NCBI GenBank assembly: GCA_946887065.1
Contig: CAMPKL010000130.1
Span: 1-8,232, forward strand
Origin: an uncultured Bryobacterales bacterium
GTDB taxonomy: Bacteria > Acidobacteriota > Terriglobia > Bryobacterales > UBA6623
DNA: 8,232 bases
Reading direction: 5' to 3'
The notes beneath the pieces are model-generated. The model worked only from the letters and a program-made list of their open reading frames with translations, searched no databases and had not been told where the DNA came from. The translations under genes were made by a program, and so were the position numbers. This document shows positions 8,035-8,232 of this stretch, piece by piece (the stretch's first letter is position 1; each line of letters starts with the position of its first letter).

Positions 8035-8070
8035 GCTCACGACCGTTGAGAGCCGTCCGAAGGCCACGGA

Positions 8071-8105
8071 TGTCCGTAAATGTCCACGAATGTCCGTGAA
8101 TGTCA
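8071..8105 (+). repeat. 10-bp tandem direct repeats (TGTCCGTGAA type)
   Basis: Three full units follow each other without spacers: TGTCCGTAAA (8071-8080), TGTCCACGAA (8081-8090) and TGTCCGTGAA (8091-8100). A partial copy, TGTC, starts at 8101. Just before them, ACGGA (8066-8070) and TCCGT (8073-8077) form an inverted pair that overlaps the first unit. The 10-bp period is close to one DNA turn. The function is unknown; binding sites for a protein or a relic of an intergenic repeat family are both possible. Confidence 0.6.
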
Positions 8106-8180
8106 GGCCCTTTCGGTAGTTAAGTTATTGACGATGTTGCGTTGAGTCAGTCATCGGGCATGTTTTCGCGGACATCTGAG

Positions 8181-8200
8181 CCCCGACCGTGAGGGAGGGG
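8181..8200 (+). repeat. REP-like hairpin with tandem G-A mismatches and a GTGA tetraloop
   Basis: The bases read CCCC-GA-CC-GTGA-GG-GA-GGGG. The outer CCCC/GGGG stem encloses opposed GA/GA pairs (tandem sheared G-A), a CC/GG stem and a GTGA loop, which is a GNRA tetraloop in RNA. From memory, related elements with CCGC/GCGG in place of CCCC/GGGG are common between genes in Acidobacteria and Planctomycetes; I cannot verify this here. It is therefore a candidate REP-type mobile repeat or RNA structure. Confidence 0.5.
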
Positions 8201-8232
8201 TCTTCAAAGGCTCGGCCTTAGACGGACCTTGG

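Noticed and set aside
8036..8050. Hairpin CTCA/TGAG after the 8009-8034 stem
   Set aside because: A stem of only 4 bp with a 7-base loop is not convincing on its own.
8128..8156. Promoter starting with TTGACG in the tail
   Set aside because: No acceptable -10 box lies 16-18 bp downstream; the bases there read TCATCG.

Overview
The window looks like chromosomal DNA of a free-living, GC-rich, Gram-negative bacterium. An Acidobacteriota member (Solibacter/Bryobacter-like) is my best guess. The reasons are the CBM9/DUF5916 outer-membrane protein, the multihaem cytochrome with a carboxypeptidase-regulatory-like N-terminus, and a structured intergenic hairpin that resembles repeats I recall from Acidobacteria and Planctomycetes. 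The assignment is inference; no rRNA or other marker gene is present.

Left part (1-2493), all on the + strand. A possible end of an upstream gene and an unrecognised 57-codon ORF with a good Shine-Dalgarno site are followed by three housekeeping-type genes. These are a pterin-4a-carbinolamine dehydratase (403-696), a pyruvate kinase (784-2205) and, three bases after it, a small TPR-like protein (2209-2493). The pyruvate kinase has the Lys-type residue at the potassium-determining position, so it is predicted to be K+-independent.

Middle part (2569-5781), on the - strand. This is a two-gene operon: a ChrB-like protein (PaaX-like N-domain plus ChrB C-domain) is followed after 6 bp by a 756-aa outer-membrane beta-barrel of the DUF5916 type with an N-terminal CBM9-like domain. 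No chrA chromate transporter is visible.

Right part (5856-7970), on the + strand. Divergent from chrB, across a 74-bp regulatory gap, is a 704-aa exported cytochrome with eight CXXCH haem sites. The gap holds a direct repeat of TATAGTA inside an imperfect palindrome, which could serve as a shared operator. Together the ChrB-like regulator or sensor, the barrel and the cytochrome form a plausible redox or metal-response module of the cell envelope. This is the most interesting hypothesis in the window.

Tail (7971-8232). No gene is seen. It holds a bulged 9-bp hairpin after the cytochrome gene, a run of 10-bp direct repeats based on TGTCCGTGAA, and a hairpin with tandem G-A mismatches capped by a GTGA (GNRA) tetraloop, which looks like a REP-type mobile or RNA element. 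No tRNA, rRNA, CRISPR array, transposase or recognisable phage gene was found.
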